This document shows positions 7,734 to 15,748 of a DNA stretch of 36,537 nt, one piece after another; the stretch's first letter is position 1; every line of letters begins with the position of its first letter. Under the pieces are notes generated by a model. It saw only the letters and a program-made list of their open reading frames with translations. It searched no databases and was not told the origin of the DNA. A program made the position numbers and the translations under genes. This DNA is from Nitrospiraceae bacterium (GTDB lineage: Bacteria > Nitrospirota > Thermodesulfovibrionia > UBA6902). The stretch is taken from positions 1 to 36,537 of the forward strand of contig QZIL01000108.1 in assembly GCA_003599025.1 (NCBI GenBank). Direction: 5' to 3'.

Positions 7734-10313
7734 TTAAACTTTTTCTATTTTTACGCCCGTGAACCCACCATTACGCGCTGTACTTCCTGTCAGACGCTCA
7801 TAGTCATCAGGCATAAGTTCATTGTTGTTACCGCCTTTAGGAAGGAATTTTGAATAATCCTTTGCAGCGACCCGTCCATATGCCCAGTGTCCCTGTCCAT
7901 AACACTTTGCAACAGTGCCGGGCCTTACGCCTTCCCAGAGCTTGGCCTTTACCTTAATACTGCCTGTTACGGAGGAGACTTTCACCATATCGCCGGTTTT
8001 AATCCCGAGTTTCTTGCCGTCAACCGGATTTATCTTTAACACGTCATCCCAGCTTTCATCACCGACGTCGACCTTTTTGAACTGATGATACCACGGCAAG
8101 TTCTGACTTCTGCCTTCCCGGTTGAGTCTTGACTTGTAATCAATGAAGGTAAACGGATACTGCTTTTCGTCGCCATGTCTGATTGGCGGTTCATAATGCG
8201 GTACAAAAGCCAGTTCGCCCTTCGCCGTGTAATTGCTTGCCTGAAGTACGTCATCCACCGTAGTCTTATGCTTTTCAGCATGTTCGGTAAGGGACTTCTT
8301 CAGGGTTTCGCTGTAGAACTCGAACTTGTGGGTCACTGTGCCCTCTGTCTCCTTCTTACCGTCCTTTTCCACTTCTTTTCCGAACTTGCCGCCCCAGAGC
8401 TTCTTAAACGCATATGCCTCTGAATTGTATATACCCTTCTTTTTGAAATCTTCCCAGCCGGCGATTTTGTCACCCTTAAGAGGCTCTTTCGGCATCCACA
8501 GAGTGGCACTTGCGATCTTTGTTGCTATCAATGCGAACTCCTGCGCATTTGCAGGGGTAGCGCCGGTCTCAGGGTCTTTGAATTCCTTTGAGAAGTAATC
8601 ATATATATTCGGGAAACCCTTCGCCTTCAACTTCTCTGCAAGAAGCCACATAATCTCCGTCTCATCATCTTTAACATCCCACATCCGCTTGATAACAGGC
8701 TGCTGTATAGAGGCGTGAGAATACGTATTGCCCTTATTGGTTATTACCGACCACTTTTCAGTTGCGTGGTGCGTGGATGGAAGGACAATATCAGCAAACT
8801 GCGTCATCTCCGATGGATTGGTCACGATATGTACAAAGAAGGGAAGTTGCGCCATTGCCCTGTCCCACCTGTCCGCACCAGTGCATGAGAAGTTGAAGTT
8901 GTTCCAGTAGCCGATTGCGACCTTTATCTCATACGGGTCCTTTGCCAGCATCGCGTTTGCAACATTATTGGCTGAACTGCCGCTGCCCGGCTTTCCGCTT
9001 GCCATGTTGGGAAATGCCTTTGTTCCTCTCTGGTCAATTTTTTTCTCCTTGCCATGTTTTTTTGCAACATCATCAAGGTAATCATCAAATTTAGGGAATT
9101 TGCCTGTAGAGGCCTTACCATGGTTTCTCAGAGAACCCCCTACATTTTCGACAGATCCGAGAAGGCCGTTTAATGCGTGGATAGCAAAAGACGGATATGC
9201 ACCCCTTGGACTCATGACAGCGCCGGGGCCCATCCAGACTGCTACAGCAGGGGCCGCCTTGCCCATTGCCTTTGCAACCCTGATGATCTGCTCCTGGGGA
9301 ATTCCGGTAATAGGTGCGGCCCATTCAGGCGTCCTGTCCTTAAGCTCAAGGTTCCACCATTTAACAACTCCGTGCGTTTCTTTCTCTGCAAAGGAGTCCT
9401 CATCAACTGCCTGTCCCGCCTTAAACATGTTTTGACCATCTTTAAAGTCCCCCACAAATTCCCTGCTCCAAAGCCCCTCAACCAGAATTACATGTGCAAT
9501 TGCGGTAGCAAGAGCGCCGTCCTCTCCCGGCTTTACAGGCAGCCATTCATGGGACTTGGCAGCTATTGCACTAAACCTCGGGTCAACGGTGAAAAGTGCG
9601 CCGTTGTCAATAACATCACCGATTTTATTGATGGTATTAGGGACATTTCTGTTAGAGCTTAAAGGGTCACATCCCCAGGCAACCAGACATTTTGTATTTG
9701 CAAGGTCATAGTCCCTGTATCCCCAGTAACCTTCTGTAAAGTATGGCCCGAATTTCTCTGCTTCAGCACATATTGCACTGTGAGATATATTATTCGGTGA
9801 ACCGAATATCTTAGGAACAGTCCCATATGACAGGTCCGTTGTAGTGGGAGAGTACCTACCCCTGTTAAACATGAATTTATGGCTCTCACCGTTCCTTCTT
9901 AGCTCCATCATCCTGTCTGCAATGGTATCCATTGCCTCATCCCAGGATATCGGCACAAATTTCGGGTCGATGCCCCTACCCTTCTGGGGATTCGTCCTCT
10001 TCAAGGGGACCTTTATCCTGTCCGGGTCGTAAACCTGCTGAAGTATCATGTGCCCTCTCGGACAGACATACCCGTTGTTTGCCCTGCAGAGTGGATTTCC
10101 TCTCACCTTGGTTGCCCGTTCAGACTGGACATAAATCTCGATCGGGCACCACTGTGTACATCCCTGACATGTCGACGGTATCCAGTTGCCGACATCAACA
10201 TTTGAATCGTCTTTTTCTGCATAGGCAAGCGCGTTGAGCAGGGGCCCGTTAATGGCGGCAACGGCCCCGGCTGCAAGCGATGCCTGCAGAAATTCTCTGC
10301 GGTTGATTCTCAT
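7734..10313 (-). CDS. arrA: Respiratory arsenate reductase catalytic subunit ArrA
   Basis: This 859-residue Mo-bis-MGD enzyme of the DMSO reductase family has a Tat signal (R5-R6-E-F-L-Q). The [4Fe-4S] site is C49-x2-C52-x3-C56-x27-C84, the spacing reported for ArrA. Active-site blocks follow ArrA: R151-G-R-Y154, then S-H-S-A-I-C182-A-E-A-E-K187, with Y199 at the spacing of the Shewanella ANA-3 residues (Cys Mo-ligand, Lys198, Tyr210 there). ELKDRTP (323-329) and KFVPISW (118-124) match blocks used for arrA PCR primers. The related arsenite oxidase ArxA reportedly has GRGWG where this has GRY. It should reduce arsenate to arsenite in the periplasm. AAGGAGG lies 6 bases before the ATG. Polysulfide reductase is a less likely alternative. 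Confidence 0.88.
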   Translation of the reverse strand: MRINRREFLQASLAAGAVAAINGPLLNALAYAEKDDSNVDVGNWIPSTCQGCTQWCPIEIYVQSERATKVRGNPLCRANNGYVCPRGHMILQQVYDPDRIKVPLKRTNPQKGRGIDPKFVPISWDEAMDTIADRMMELRRNGESHKFMFNRGRYSPTTTDLSYGTVPKIFGSPNNISHSAICAEAEKFGPYFTEGYWGYRDYDLANTKCLVAWGCDPLSSNRNVPNTINKIGDVIDNGALFTVDPRFSAIAAKSHEWLPVKPGEDGALATAIAHVILVEGLWSREFVGDFKDGQNMFKAGQAVDEDSFAEKETHGVVKWWNLELKDRTPEWAAPITGIPQEQIIRVAKAMGKAAPAVAVWMGPGAVMSPRGAYPSFAIHALNGLLGSVENVGGSLRNHGKASTGKFPKFDDYLDDVAKKHGKEKKIDQRGTKAFPNMASGKPGSGSSANNVANAMLAKDPYEIKVAIGYWNNFNFSCTGADRWDRAMAQLPFFVHIVTNPSEMTQFADIVLPSTHHATEKWSVITNKGNTYSHASIQQPVIKRMWDVKDDETEIMWLLAEKLKAKGFPNIYDYFSKEFKDPETGATPANAQEFALIATKIASATLWMPKEPLKGDKIAGWEDFKKKGIYNSEAYAFKKLWGGKFGKEVEKDGKKETEGTVTHKFEFYSETLKKSLTEHAEKHKTTVDDVLQASNYTAKGELAFVPHYEPPIRHGDEKQYPFTFIDYKSRLNREGRSQNLPWYHQFKKVDVGDESWDDVLKINPVDGKKLGIKTGDMVKVSSVTGSIKVKAKLWEGVRPGTVAKCYGQGHWAYGRVAAKDYSKFLPKGGNNNELMPDDYERLTGSTARNGGFTGVKIEKV

Positions 10314-10350
10314 AACTAACCTCCTTTCAAGGTTGATACCTTAGACAACA

Positions 10351-11739
10351 TTACTGCTGGTCTTCAAGCTCTTCGATTATGGTTTCAAGATCTGTTACTG
10401 CAGTGTCTATCAAAAACATGGCATACTTCTTGTTGTGCACCCCGCCGCCTGCATCTGCGATGCGGAGATTGGCCTGGGCATCCTTCAACTTTGCCCGCGC
10501 CTTCCTGAGGGACTTTTTGGAAGCTTTGTCTGCTGACTTTTCTATTGCGTCAATTGCCTCTTTCTCCAAATCGCGCGCCTCCAGCAGGGCCTCGCGCACA
10601 TCATCCTGCCACTTCTCTGCAAGCTGCTGTTTTTCCTCATCACCGCTGTGGCATTGGGTACACATCCTGGCAGATCCTTTGCTGAATTTCCTCCCTTTCT
10701 CATCAAGTCCTTCATCAACGTGACAGGCAAGGCAGTTGACTTTAACATCAAAATGGGCAATCGGATACGATCTGTCTATCCCGACACCTCCAGTGCCAGC
10801 CAGGATCATCTTCTGATAAATATGCGGCTCAGGATGGCACTCAGAACAGTTCTTGACAACCGCATCAAATGGGGGGAATTCCTTGTGCTGTATCGGTCTG
10901 TGGCAGTCAAAGCAATTGGCATGCTGATCAGCGATATGCTTCTCATGCATTAATTTGGTATCCTTCATCTTTTCGAGCAGTTCCGGATGATGATGGCAGT
11001 TGCGGCAGTCTTCTGTCTTCACTTCTCCGCTGCCCTGAACAAGCTGGTAATGACAGCTCTGGCATGGCACCTTCGCATCTACAATGCCCTTGTGGGTAAT
11101 CGGCCTTTCAGTACCGGCTTCGTCCTTTTTCGGCTTTTCTATTGGCTTTTCAGGCAGCTCATGGCAGAGAGTGCATTTGCTCCTGCCTTCGCTGAATTTC
11201 ACCTCTTTAAAATGGCAGATATAGCAGATCTCTTTGGGTACTTCGAAATGTTTATCAGCTTTGACATGACTGTGGCACGTGGCGCAATGGAGCTTCTGGC
11301 CTTCTACTGTCTTGTCGAAATGGGTTTTGTGCACATATGATATTTTTTCGGTAAACTTTGCCTTCTTGTCTTTCAGGTTCTGCTCCGGATGGCAGTTTGA
11401 TGTAGTGCAGCTCACATCGCTGACCGTAGTTCGAGTCCTGACCTCGACTTCCTCTGTATAAGTGGAAATATATGAAAACAGCTGCCCCAGACCTTTAAAC
11501 TTGGCCTTAAGAGACCCCTTTTCACCCGGCTTATAATGACAGTCAACACAGCCTACATTCTTCTCACTGTGTTTTTTGTCATTTTGCCATGATTCATAGT
11601 AATGCTTCATTATGTGGCAGGAGCCGCAGAAGGACGGCCGGGAGGAATAATATTCGGCTCCAAACAAAGCCGCGGCGATTATAATGACAGCTACTCCAAG
11701 AGTTGTCAGTACAATACGCTTTTTCATTAGTTCGGTCAT
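10351..11739 (-). CDS. Membrane-anchored 12-haem cytochrome c with NapC/NirT-like N-terminus
   Basis: One transmembrane helix (about residues 8-28) is followed by F-C38-G-S-C-H and G-C-V-D-C-H-Y-K-P-G, the opening pattern of NapC/NirT/CymA quinol dehydrogenases. In all I count twelve c-haem motifs: eleven C-x2-C-H and one C-x4-C-H (C-T-T-S-N-C-H, third in order). The last roughly 90 residues have no haem motif and form charged helices with G-G-V-H-N-K-K-Y-A, a pattern also seen at the end of some multihaem nitrite reductase-like cytochromes. It precedes arrA by 37 bp and has its own sigma-54-type promoter. It probably takes electrons from quinol and passes them to ArrB, replacing an NrfD-type ArrC, which is absent here. 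Confidence 0.85.
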   Translation of the reverse strand: MTELMKKRIVLTTLGVAVIIIAAALFGAEYYSSRPSFCGSCHIMKHYYESWQNDKKHSEKNVGCVDCHYKPGEKGSLKAKFKGLGQLFSYISTYTEEVEVRTRTTVSDVSCTTSNCHPEQNLKDKKAKFTEKISYVHKTHFDKTVEGQKLHCATCHSHVKADKHFEVPKEICYICHFKEVKFSEGRSKCTLCHELPEKPIEKPKKDEAGTERPITHKGIVDAKVPCQSCHYQLVQGSGEVKTEDCRNCHHHPELLEKMKDTKLMHEKHIADQHANCFDCHRPIQHKEFPPFDAVVKNCSECHPEPHIYQKMILAGTGGVGIDRSYPIAHFDVKVNCLACHVDEGLDEKGRKFSKGSARMCTQCHSGDEEKQQLAEKWQDDVREALLEARDLEKEAIDAIEKSADKASKKSLRKARAKLKDAQANLRIADAGGGVHNKKYAMFLIDTAVTDLETIIEELEDQQ

Positions 11740-11804
11740 TATATCACTTTATGCTCTTATTTGTATTGGTTATAATTATCGACGGCATACTATAAGATAT
11801 GTAA

Positions 11805-11820
11805 TGCAATCGGCATGCCC
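11805..11820 (-). promoter_or_regulatory. Sigma-54 (-24/-12) promoter of the cytochrome-arrAB operon
   Basis: Read on the minus strand the site is GGGCATGCCGATTGCA. Against TGGCAC-G-N4-TTGCW it keeps GG at -24, CA-G, and a perfect TTGCA at -12, with correct spacing; only two consensus bases differ. It lies about 65 bp before the cytochrome start, in the gap after the sigma-54 response regulator gene. Weak dyads around 11873-11909 (GGATAA/TTATCC) might serve as activator sites. Confidence 0.75.
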
Positions 11821-11903
11821 GGCAAATAACTTAAGCAAATGACGAAAGCCGCGGGTAATAATTAAGGGAAACGGATAATAACTGTCCGCATGGTGGATAG
11901 ATG

Positions 11904-13304
11904 TTATCCAGATACAATATTGTACTGCTGTATCTTCTTCCTGAGGGTCACCCTGGTAATGCCGAGGAGTTCGGAGGCCTTCTGTTTATTGCCTTTTGTT
12001 ATTTCCAGGACTTTTTCTATGAGTTGTTTTTCAACGCTAGACACGACAACGGTATAAATATCAGGGTGTTCTTCTGTGGCAATAGCGCTTTCAATCAGAC
12101 TGTCAATAACGTCTGTAAGGGCGCACAATTCTTTTTTCAGCGGCTTTTCATGGATATCCAGATCATTGACACCGATAATATCTCCGGTTGACACCACAAC
12201 CGCGCGCTTTATGACGTTCTCAAGCTCCCTCACATTGCCCGGCCAGTTATGCGACATAAGCATTTCCAATGCCTCCGGTGAAATACCTTTAACCTGTTTA
12301 GTGGTTCCTTTAGCTGAGCGCGCAATAAAATACTCTGCCAACAGTTGAATGTCTTCTTTCCTCTCTCTTAAGGGAGGGATATATATAGGAAAGACATTAA
12401 GTCTGTGAAACAGGTCCTCTCTGAACCTCCCATGCTCTGCCTCCACCCGGAGATTTTTATTGCTTGCAGCGATGATCCTCACATTTGTCCTGATAGTTTC
12501 ACTGCTGCCGAGCCGCTCAAAGCTGCCGTCCTGAAGTACCCTGAGCAGCTTTGCCTGTGCAGAAAGATGCATGTCCCCGATCTCATCAAGGAATATCGTG
12601 CCGCCGTGGCACTGCTCGAACCTGCCGATCCTTTTCCTGTCAGCGCCGGTAAAAGCGCCCTTTTCACTACCGAAAAGCTCACTCTCTATTATCCCTTCAG
12701 GGAGGGCAGCGCAATTGACTGCCATAAAGGCCTCTCCCTTCCGGCGGCTGTGATTGTATATGGCGCGGGCCACTATCTCCTTTCCCACACCGCTTTCTCC
12801 TGTGATTAGTACAGGGATGTCCGAACCTGAGGCCTGGCCTATTTTTTTACAGAGTTCAAGGATTGTACTGCTTCTACCGACAATGGTCTCGGCGCCGGAG
12901 AAATTCTCATCGCTGCAACAGAAGGCGACCTGCCTCAGTCTTGCTGAGGCAAGCGCCTTTTCAACGACCTCGTGCAACTGCTCATTGCGGAGAGGCTTTA
13001 AAAGATAATCAAATGCACCTTCTCTCATGGCCTCGATGGCTATATTGGAATCGCTGTAAGCTGTCATTATAATGACCGGAATGTTTATGGTTTTCTCCCT
13101 GATCTTTTTGAGGGCCTCTATTCCGTTCATATCAGGCATTCTTACATCAAGAAAGATAACATCAATAATATTGATGCTGCGATCAAGGACATCAAGAGCG
13201 GATCTGCCGTCTTCAGCAGTCAGCACATTATAATAATTCTCGAATATCCTTTCAAAGGAATATCTGACCGACTTTTCATCATCTACAACCAGCAATGTAT
13301 TCAT
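11904..13304 (-). CDS. Sigma-54-dependent response regulator (NtrC family), AioR/ArxR-like
   Basis: This 466-residue protein has three parts. The receiver domain has phospho-acceptor Asp53 in F-L-D-V-R-M-P-D. The AAA+ sigma-54 activator domain has Walker A G-E-S-G-V-G-K-E, the sigma-54 contact loop G-A-F-T-G-A, and G-G-T-I-F-L-D-E-I-G-D-M. A C-terminal Fis-type helix-turn-helix (N-K-Q-K-A-S-E-L-L-G-I-T-R-V-T-L) ends the protein. Its start overlaps the kinase stop (ATGA). The -24/-12 promoter downstream is the obvious target. The partner set (binding protein, kinase, activator) parallels AioX-AioS-AioR and ArxX-S-R of arsenite oxidation loci; the arsenic role is inferred from position. Confidence 0.88.
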   Translation of the reverse strand: MNTLLVVDDEKSVRYSFERIFENYYNVLTAEDGRSALDVLDRSINIIDVIFLDVRMPDMNGIEALKKIREKTINIPVIIMTAYSDSNIAIEAMREGAFDYLLKPLRNEQLHEVVEKALASARLRQVAFCCSDENFSGAETIVGRSSTILELCKKIGQASGSDIPVLITGESGVGKEIVARAIYNHSRRKGEAFMAVNCAALPEGIIESELFGSEKGAFTGADRKRIGRFEQCHGGTIFLDEIGDMHLSAQAKLLRVLQDGSFERLGSSETIRTNVRIIAASNKNLRVEAEHGRFREDLFHRLNVFPIYIPPLRERKEDIQLLAEYFIARSAKGTTKQVKGISPEALEMLMSHNWPGNVRELENVIKRAVVVSTGDIIGVNDLDIHEKPLKKELCALTDVIDSLIESAIATEEHPDIYTVVVSSVEKQLIEKVLEITKGNKQKASELLGITRVTLRKKIQQYNIVSG

Positions 13305-14725
13305 ACCGGAAACTCTACCTTAACCGTTGTCCCTTTGCCGGGCGTTGAACTGATGTCTATTCTGCCCGAATGGTCACTTACAATATTATGCGTTAGTGCA
13401 AGCCCCATGCCCGTGCCTTCTTTCTTTGTCGTAAAAAAGGGATCATAAACCTTCTTCAGGTTTTCTTCAGGGATCCCGATCCCGGTATCACTTATAATCA
13501 CCTGCACGATTCCATTGCCGGTTGATGTTTCCACCATCAGATTGCCTCCTCTGCCGTCCATTGCCTGGACCGCATTCAGCATGATATTGAGAAAGACCTG
13601 TTTAAGTGCGTCATTATTTCCTGTTATGTCCGGAAGCCCCGGCAAATATTTCCCTACAATAGATATTCCCGACCGGTCCATTTTTGGCTTTGTTAATATA
13701 ATTACCTCGCTGATAACCTCGTTTATATTCACCTTTGTCTTTTCCACCTTGTCCGGTCTTGCAAAGGCCAGGAACTCCGTCACTATTTTATCAATACGGT
13801 TAAGCTCTTCCTCGATTATTTCAATATCTTTATCAGTAAGAGACTCTTTTTCATCCTTGACCCTGCGCATGAGCATCATAATAGGGGTAAGAGGATTTTT
13901 TATTTCATGCGCGATGCCTGCGGAGAATTCACCGATAGCATACAGCTTTTCAGTCTTGACCATGTGTTCCTGCGCAGATTTCATCTTGTCTATGAGGTCC
14001 TTCAGTTTCACGGACATCCTGTTAAAAGACATTGACAGTTCTCTGATCTCGCCGTGTCCTACTACAGGCACCTCAACGCCGACTTCACCCTCGCCTATCA
14101 GACTTACCCCCCTGCTTAAAATAAGTACAGGCTGCAATACCTTCCTTGCCATGTACAGCCCGAATATTATGCCGACGACCGTAATGGCCGCAGAAAAGAG
14201 AAGGAGCTTCTTCTTCACGTCTTCCAGCGTGCTATAGAGGAACTCCTTGGTTATGCATAATCTGAGGTACCCTATGGTCCCGAGTGTCTCAACACTGACC
14301 GGCATGCTTAAATGATAAAGGGACAGATTGTTGTTTATGCGAATTTCAGCCGGATCAGGTGCGGAAGCATAAGAAAGCGGAGGAAGGTCCAGATTCTCAT
14401 ATCTTTCATCTTTGGCAGCAGAGACGGTCAGTTCCCCGCTCTTATCATACACCTCAGCATGCACTATAAGACTCTGGGCGCTTTTCATTGAACCCTCAAG
14501 AATAGAGTAAATCGTGTGACGCTCTTCATATAAAATAGGCTCAATCAGATGATGGGACATTGATTCGGCAAGATACCGGCCTTTACTCTGAAGCTCTGCC
14601 TCCAGGGTCTTTCTGTCTTCCTGCAGGATAAGCCACCCTACAGAAATTGTTGAAGCAGCTACAACGACTGCAATAGACAGTGAAATGCGAAACGCTATGC
14701 TGTCGATAAGTTTTCTGAATTTCAT
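13301..14725 (-). CDS. Membrane sensor histidine kinase, AioS/ArxS-like position
   Basis: This 474-residue protein has a transmembrane helix at about 11-34, a periplasmic domain of roughly 135 residues, a second helix at about 172-193, a HAMP domain to about 246, then a HisKA domain with His273 in G-I-A-H-E-I-K-N-P-L-T-P. The HATPase domain has N-A-V-Q-A-M-D (N box), D-T-G-I-G-I-P and G-T-G-M-G-L-A. It overlaps both neighbours by ATGA, which implies translational coupling. The periplasmic domain would read the state of the exported binding protein encoded just upstream and phosphorylate the downstream regulator. Confidence 0.88.
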   Translation of the reverse strand: MKFRKLIDSIAFRISLSIAVVVAASTISVGWLILQEDRKTLEAELQSKGRYLAESMSHHLIEPILYEERHTIYSILEGSMKSAQSLIVHAEVYDKSGELTVSAAKDERYENLDLPPLSYASAPDPAEIRINNNLSLYHLSMPVSVETLGTIGYLRLCITKEFLYSTLEDVKKKLLLFSAAITVVGIIFGLYMARKVLQPVLILSRGVSLIGEGEVGVEVPVVGHGEIRELSMSFNRMSVKLKDLIDKMKSAQEHMVKTEKLYAIGEFSAGIAHEIKNPLTPIMMLMRRVKDEKESLTDKDIEIIEEELNRIDKIVTEFLAFARPDKVEKTKVNINEVISEVIILTKPKMDRSGISIVGKYLPGLPDITGNNDALKQVFLNIMLNAVQAMDGRGGNLMVETSTGNGIVQVIISDTGIGIPEENLKKVYDPFFTTKKEGTGMGLALTHNIVSDHSGRIDISSTPGKGTTVKVEFPV

Positions 14726-15591
14726 GGCAGCATAGCGGCCTGTTTCAACTGGACAGCGCTATGATAAATGGCCGGATTAGGGAGAATGAATTTCTCCGTG
14801 TTCAGTTTTTTGAGAATTTCCCTGCCCGGCGGGTCGTCTTTCATTTTCAGGAGCGTGGACAGCATCAGCTGCTTTATTGATTTATCGGTCCCGGGAGATA
14901 CGACGAGAGGAGGTATCCCGAACTCAGGAGATATCTGAATAATCCTGATGTTTTTTACAGCCGGGGAGCTGGTCCTCTGCATATCTTCGAAAATCAGGCT
15001 GTCAACTGCTGCTCCGTCTGCAAGCCCGTAGGCTACAGACTCAACAGACTTTTCATGACTTGAAGTATAAAAGGTCTTTTTGAAATATATCTCAGGCGTA
15101 ACCTTCATGGTTTCAAGTACATATGCAGGATAAATACTGCCGGACAGCGAAAGCGGGTCAGTGAACGCAAAGACCTTTCCTTTAAGCTGTTCAAAATTCT
15201 GTATTGAGCTATTGCTGTTTACTATGATGTATGAGTTGTATGTGGTTTTACCGTTAATGACCGGCACCGCGAGCACTTCAAGGCCGAACTCATTCCTCCC
15301 GCTCAGGTAGGCCCCTGTGCAGGTATATGCGAACTGGACATCCCCCGATTTCAGAAGGGCATTGATTTCTGAATATTTTCTCCTCTGTTTCAGGATGATT
15401 TTTATACCAGTCTTTTTAGAAAGGTACTCGATGAAATCGCCATATCCCGAAAGAGTGGACACCGGAGATGCCATCGGAGAAATGGCAAATCCGATTTCCT
15501 TTTCCTGTGAGGCGGTCACACTCACAGCATTAAAAAGAATAAGGGCTGCCAGAAGAAATATTCTGCGATTCATCATGACTGATCTCTGCAC
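14722..15591 (-). CDS. PhnD/AioX-family periplasmic oxyanion-binding protein (candidate arsenic sensor)
   Basis: This 289-residue protein has a signal peptide (hydrophobic core about 11-23, likely cut near A-S-Q at 27-29) and a PhnD-type substrate-binding fold: F-A-I-S-P-M, Y-G-D-F-I-E-Y-L-S-K-K-T-G, L-K-S-G-D-V-Q-F-A-Y and F-A-F-T-D-P-L-S-L-S-G. In AioX, a PhnD relative, a cysteine in the binding pocket is needed for arsenite sensing. Here the only cysteine in the whole protein, Cys91 in A-Y-T-C-T-G-A-Y, lies in the loop that lines the ligand pocket. No transporter genes accompany it, as expected for a sensor. Start choices are 15591 or the internal Met codons at 15576/15573. Ligand identity is inferred. 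Confidence 0.75.
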   Translation of the reverse strand: MQRSVMMNRRIFLLAALILFNAVSVTASQEKEIGFAISPMASPVSTLSGYGDFIEYLSKKTGIKIILKQRRKYSEINALLKSGDVQFAYTCTGAYLSGRNEFGLEVLAVPVINGKTTYNSYIIVNSNSSIQNFEQLKGKVFAFTDPLSLSGSIYPAYVLETMKVTPEIYFKKTFYTSSHEKSVESVAYGLADGAAVDSLIFEDMQRTSSPAVKNIRIIQISPEFGIPPLVVSPGTDKSIKQLMLSTLLKMKDDPPGREILKKLNTEKFILPNPAIYHSAVQLKQAAMLP

Positions 15592-15676
15592 AAACTTCAG
15601 TTATTTCTGATCTGCTAATAGTTGTATCTTACTTCTATACAATAAAAAAAGGCCAGGATATTTATTAACGCATTTA

Positions 15677-15706
15677 TTGACAGTGCTCATACAAAGATTG
15701 TAGATT
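15677..15706 (+). promoter_or_regulatory. Candidate sigma-70 promoter of the fmdE-like gene
   Basis: A perfect TTGACA at 15677-15682 is followed after 18 bp by TAGATT (15701-15706). The site lies in the divergent gap between the binding-protein gene (minus) and the fmdE-like gene (plus), about 40 bp before the latter's start. Confidence 0.45.
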
Positions 15707-15748
15707 TGATGAGACAGGAACCATAAATAATATTTAACAGAATCAGCC

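Noticed and set aside
7108-7737. 209-codon plus-strand frame opposite arrB
   Set aside because: It mirrors the iron-sulfur subunit gene, whose cysteine motifs are clear on the other strand.
7734-10313. ArxA-type arsenite oxidase or polysulfide reductase as the identity of the large molybdoenzyme
   Set aside because: The GRY motif rather than GRGWG, the SHSAICAEAEK block and ELKDRTP all favour ArrA. Still, a phylogeny would be the final word.
13515-14237. 240-codon plus-strand frame opposite the kinase gene
   Set aside because: It is a shadow of the histidine kinase; its sequence is Ser/Ile-rich as expected for an antisense frame.
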